DNA from: Gemmatimonadota bacterium
GTDB taxonomy: Bacteria; Gemmatimonadota; Gemmatimonadetes; Longimicrobiales; Gaopeijiaceae
Length of the DNA stretch: 64,000 nucleotides
NCBI GenBank assembly: GCA_028875075.1
Contig: JAPPGF010000036.1
Coordinates: 107,217-171,216 of the forward strand
Direction of reading: 5' to 3'
Part shown: positions 62,301-64,000 of the stretch, one piece after another
Layout of the letters: each line of letters begins with the position of its first letter
Numbering within the stretch: position 1 is the stretch's first letter
Position numbers and translations under genes: made by a program
The notes under the pieces: generated by a model
Databases searched by the model: none
Told to the model about the DNA's origin: nothing
What the model saw: the letters and a program-made list of their open reading frames with translations, nothing else

Positions 62301-62813
62301 GGCCCGCAGGGCGACAACGGGCAGCAGGATCAACAGGCCCAGCAGGGCGGACACGGCCTAGACCCAGACGCCCAGGACGGGGCCCCGGACGACCCTGTTG
62401 ATGCTCCGCTCGACGGCACGTTAGGAGGCCCAGCGGGAAGCTACAACCAGCGACCCTTCACTCCGGAGGAGATTCGTGCCTACCGCCGCGAGTTCCAGGA
62501 ACGGCTGGGGGACGCCCGCGCGCTACGCGACTACCTAGAAAGCACGGGCGTCGCTCCCGACGAGCTGGATCCGGTCGTGGAGGCATTGCAGGCGCTCACC
62601 GCAGGGCGCCCGTACCGTGATCTGCCCGAGCTGGCGCGGCTGCAGAACGAGCTGAGGGAAGGGCTTCAACGGCTCGAGTTCCGTCTCCGCCGGGAAGTTG
62701 AGGGCGATGGATCTGAACGTGCGGTTCTACAGGGTTCAGACCAAGTGCCCGAAGGTTTCCGGGATCTGGTCGAGGAGTACTTCCGGACACTGTCGCGCGC
62801 TGCGGGAACTTGA
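59349..62813 (+). CDS. DUF4175-like coiled-coil membrane protein
   Basis: 1154 residues. Two membrane helices near the N-terminus (LRGTAIVLGAGAAAFLLSAF and PLAVLLFRIVAWLAIAGLAYW), a third (GGALAGMMALALVLLMLAPT), then a beta-rich periplasmic region, a glycine-serine linker (GGGGGSNGTGG), and from about residue 520 a long Arg/Glu/Gln-rich coiled coil broken by another glycine linker. A Gln-rich stretch with Gly-Asp repeats lies near 1000. The architecture matches DUF4175. ATG 59349 is chosen; the frame is open further up, inside the previous gene. Confidence 0.88.
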   Translation: MHRMSDGRRIVATLARVRRRWQLRIALRGTAIVLGAGAAAFLLSAFALEVLRFGPLAVLLFRIVAWLAIAGLAYWYLVRPLRWRVTDEQVALYLEEHEPSLEATLLAAVDADRAGRHYSPDLVRGVVRAAVQRVAAVEDGRRIERRALYRSGGALAGMMALALVLLMLAPTGVRHGLSALLRPTTSTVEVNPYSVTLSPGDVVIARGSDQLVTAALHGFSAVETTLYLRERQGEPFREVVMLPGETDGSFEVLLLNLTDGTDYFAEAEGTRSPVSRLDVADLPYVDRLRQVLRFPAYTALPDRVVEDGADVAAVEGTTVSLTVHPTLPTGSGRLVVEGKTPIDLVAHEDGSLTAQFTVDGNGFYRIELAAPDGRLVEGSPRYTIDALTDQPPSVRVAEPGRDGNASPIEEVYFEVEALDDYGVAELSLVYAVNGDEPQAVQLFQGSRPPLAEASAGHTVYLEELDLEPGDLVTYWAVARDTKDAVRGSEVSSDIYFLGIRALGNEYRQAEAPAGGGGGSNGTGGAETSLSELQKQVVAATFNLGRDRDRYTDQEFAENVVSVRLSQERVREQVATLVERMSNRGLAGAEEQFRNIAEMLPEAVAEMEAAEGALVEQDVGRALPHEQKALQHLQRAEEAYERYVALRNRGSGGGGGGSPNAEDLADLFELELDKLRNQYETVQRSARQEQSDEVDGVLERLQELAQRQQQAAERRRLEARGGARGTDQQRVLAQQTEEVARQLETLARETRDQRLAQTARELQDIAEQMRRSAAQGASAGAAGASAAAERLADAQRRLERKRQERLGEDALDALERARALVREQREVRREVRNMSDLRGVERADRVSRLHERKDRMLEEVEELREQLLRMGAEAQREGDRDAAQGFAGAADEIEERKIREKIAYSKGIVQQRLQEGFASAFEAEIGMDLDELEHRIADAGEALDDAQPNPVEEALERARDLVRGTETLDRRLRQVVWQDREGQQQGPQGDNGQQDQQAQQGGHGLDPDAQDGAPDDPVDAPLDGTLGGPAGSYNQRPFTPEEIRAYRREFQERLGDARALRDYLESTGVAPDELDPVVEALQALTAGRPYRDLPELARLQNELREGLQRLEFRLRREVEGDGSERAVLQGSDQVPEGFRDLVEEYFRTLSRAAGT

Positions 62814-62980
62814 TCCCGACCCCCGTGGGAAGCTCGGGACGCGAACCGAACTGCGAGCCTTCTGGGGCGATCGGCCTAGGCTACACCGCGCGTCGTCGTG
62901 GTGTCAGCGGAAGATCTTGTGTTAGGCAGACGCCACGACGTGCCGTCGTGAGCACTTCGCACGGTCTGTTGGACACAGAA

Positions 62981-63054
62981 TCGGGACGGCGGGATTTGAA
63001 CCCGCGACCCCCTGAACCCCATTCAGGTGCGCTACCGGACTGCGCTACGTCCCG
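62981..63054 (-). tRNA. tRNA-Pro(GGG)
   Basis: Acceptor stem CGGGACG/CGTCCCG, anticodon stem CCTGA/TCAGG with loop ATGGGGT (anticodon GGG), T arm GCGGGTTCAAATCCCGC, discriminator A. The CCA is not encoded. Confidence 0.95.
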
Positions 63055-63063
63055 GAACCAAGA

Positions 63064-63092
63064 AGCTAACGGGGGGCTCGGGTGGTGCTCAA
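63064..63092 (-). promoter_or_regulatory. Possible promoter of tRNA-Pro
   Basis: TTGAGC (63092-63087) and TTAGCT (63069-63064), spacing 17 nt on the minus strand, ending 9 nt before the tRNA 5' end. Confidence 0.4.
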
Positions 63093-63309
63093 CCAGCGTG
63101 GGCGCGGGCAGTGCGCGTCGCCCGGTGTAGGAAGACTGTGGGTTGTCTCGCCTCGGCGGGCGGAACACGGGCGGGCCATCAGCTCGTTATCGTACGACTT
63201 TCTGCCCCACGCACTATGATGCCTCGCGGGCACGCATGGTGCGCAACGGGCCGTTAGGCCGCTGGGACAGCAGCATGCCGGCCGGACAGAAAACGGCTAT
63301 TTCCCAGGG

Positions 63310-63339
63310 TTGACCCTAAACCCAGCGGCTCGGTATACT
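63310..63339 (+). promoter_or_regulatory. Sigma70-type promoter for tRNA-fMet
   Basis: TTGACC (63310-63315), 18-nt spacer, TATACT (63334-63339), 12 nt ahead of the tRNA. Confidence 0.75.
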
Positions 63340-63351
63340 TGAAGCCTTCAT

Positions 63352-63425
<74 letters not shown>

Positions 63426-63588
63426 TGCGAAGTGAAGAAATAGCGCCGCCGATGGCGGCGCTTGCCATGTTGGGGAGGCCGAGGCGATCACGTGCAGCGG
63501 ATGACGAGTCTGTTCGAAGCGTGGTCCAGCCCGCGAAGCTGGGCGGGAGGGGGACGCCGGTAACGGTCGTGGCGATCCTTTGAAGCTC
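63426..63588 (+). other. Transcribed spacer after tRNA-fMet, hairpin and a 43-codon ORF
   Basis: A perfect 9-bp hairpin, AGCGCCGCC (63442-63450) and GGCGGCGCT (63454-63462), is followed by an ORF from ATG 63452 to TGA 63583. The ORF ends just before a terminator. The predicted peptide (MAALAMLGRPRRSRAADDES and on to TPVTVVAIL) has no known relative. It may be a small protein, an ncRNA or a plain spacer. Confidence 0.3.
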
Positions 63589-63624
63589 CCGCCCGAGCCC
63601 ATCCGTGGCCCGGGCGGTTTTTTT
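63589..63624 (+). terminator. Rho-independent terminator, 4 nt ahead of tRNA-Phe
   Basis: CCGCCCG and CGGGCGG (63589-63595, 63611-63617) with an inner GCC/GGC pair, followed by seven Ts. Confidence 0.8.
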
Positions 63625-63628
63625 GTTC

Positions 63629-63701
63629 GGCCAGGTAGCTCAGTCGGTAGAGCACACGACTGAAAATCGTGGTGTCGGCGGTTCGATTCCGCCCCTGGCC
63701 A
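63629..63701 (+). tRNA. tRNA-Phe(GAA)
   Basis: Acceptor GGCCAGG/CCTGGCC, anticodon loop CTGAAAA (GAA), T arm GGCGGTTCGATTCCGCC, discriminator A. Confidence 0.96.
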
Positions 63702-63742
63702 CTGGGCGGTCGGCAGGTGGATTCGAACTATGCTGAAGGAAT

Positions 63743-63815
63743 AGGTCCGTAGCTCAATTGGTAGAGCACCGGTCTCCAAAACCGGGGGTTGGGGGTTCGA
63801 TTCCCTCCGGGCCTG
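63743..63815 (+). tRNA. tRNA-Trp(CCA)
   Basis: Acceptor AGGTCCG/CGGGCCT with one T-G pair, anticodon loop CTCCAAA (CCA), T arm GGGGGTTCGATTCCCTC, discriminator G. Confidence 0.96.
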
Positions 63816-63841
63816 TATGGGGAGCCGGCTGGCGTACAATG

Positions 63842-63913
63842 GCCCCCATCGTCTAACGGCTAGGACACCACTCTTTCAAGGTGGCGGCCGGGGTTCGATT
63901 CCCCGTGGGGGCG
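63842..63913 (+). tRNA. tRNA-Glu(TTC)
   Basis: Acceptor GCCCCCA/TGGGGGC, anticodon loop CTTTCAA (TTC), T arm CGGGGTTCGATTCCCCG, discriminator G. Confidence 0.96.
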
Positions 63914-63946
63914 TCCGCCGATGTGGATGCAGCAAGCACAGTCTCT

Positions 63947-64000
63947 GGGGCTGTAGCTCAGTTGGTTAGAGTGCCGGTCTGTCACACCGGAGGCCGCGGG
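63947..64000 (+). tRNA. tRNA-Asp(GTC), partial at window end
   Basis: Begins GGGGCTGTAGCTCAG with D arm and anticodon stem CCGGT/ACCGG around CTGTCAC (GTC). The T arm and 3' acceptor strand lie beyond the window. Confidence 0.93.

Noticed and set aside
63426..63588. SRP RNA or other housekeeping ncRNA
   Set aside because: The conserved tetraloop and flanks of SRP RNA are not present, nor are tmRNA or RNase P signatures.
63710..63736. Possible tRNA 3' half on the minus strand (GTTCGAATCC)
   Set aside because: The flanking bases do not pair into a T arm or acceptor stem.

Overview
The window is high-GC, gene-dense bacterial chromosome with no rRNA operon, integrase or complete IS. Two paired periplasmic M16 peptidases, a membrane-anchor + SdhA + SdhB complex, a gamma/alpha-fused 2-oxoacid:ferredoxin oxidoreductase, an accA-ricT-metG operon, Mpl beside SpmA/SpmB, and a large MoxR-DUF58-VWA-DUF4159-DUF4175 locus together suggest a diderm related to Gemmatimonadota. 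That placement is inferred from gene content and gene style, not from a phylogeny. Lipoproteins, signal peptides and a meso-diaminopimelate muropeptide ligase support a Gram-negative envelope.

Layout. 1-4.3 kb: truncated GT2 glycosyltransferase, two M16 peptidases, a small Cys/His protein. 4.4-7.1 kb: bS21, hydroxyacyl-CoA dehydrogenase, thiolase. 7.5-13.1 kb (minus): lipoprotein, a 35-residue zinc-ribbon ORF, TPR protein, then metG-ricT-accA. 13.8-18 kb (plus): DUF2784 and an Sdh1-type succinate dehydrogenase. 18.2-24.5 kb: family-5 uracil-DNA glycosylase overlapping a phosphoesterase, protoporphyrinogen oxidase, a broken metallo-beta-lactamase-fold gene, alpha/beta hydrolase, MsrA, cupin. 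24.6-29.4 kb: a translationally coupled three-gene KorAB system with a GltD-like/ferredoxin partner. 29.4-34.9 kb: frameshifted DinB/DUF1572 gene, a phosphodiesterase relic, CcdA/DsbD-like and TlpA-like redox proteins, beta-propeller lipoprotein, hydroxyacid dehydrogenase. 35-43.2 kb: acyl-CoA synthetase, ThyX, aldehyde dehydrogenase, Rho with promoter and long leader, LD-carboxypeptidase. 43.7-47.3 kb (minus): mpl, spmB, spmA, infA. 47.4-62.8 kb (plus): a zinc-ribbon protein, then an eight-gene envelope/VWA locus. 62.9-64 kb: tRNA-Pro (minus) and tRNA-fMet, Phe, Trp, Glu, Asp (plus).

The most system-like part is 47.9-62.8 kb. A DUF4159 protein, a membrane VWA/glutamine-amidotransferase-like protein, a secreted caspase-fold protein that keeps its His but lacks the Cys and carries an EF-hand loop, and a secreted TPR-gluzincin protease are followed by a MoxR ATPase, a DUF58 protein, a BatA-like VWA protein and a DUF4175-like coiled-coil membrane protein. 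Overlapping or near-adjacent genes suggest coordinated expression. The function is unknown; I infer a MoxR-driven envelope quality-control or signalling device.

A second theme is gene decay. An amber codon and lost N-terminus in an MBL gene, a 7-bp tandem duplication in a DinB-like gene, a probable YfcE phosphodiesterase scrap and out-of-frame sequence after the second M16 gene all point to erosion. Several 300-740 bp gaps hold no recognisable gene.
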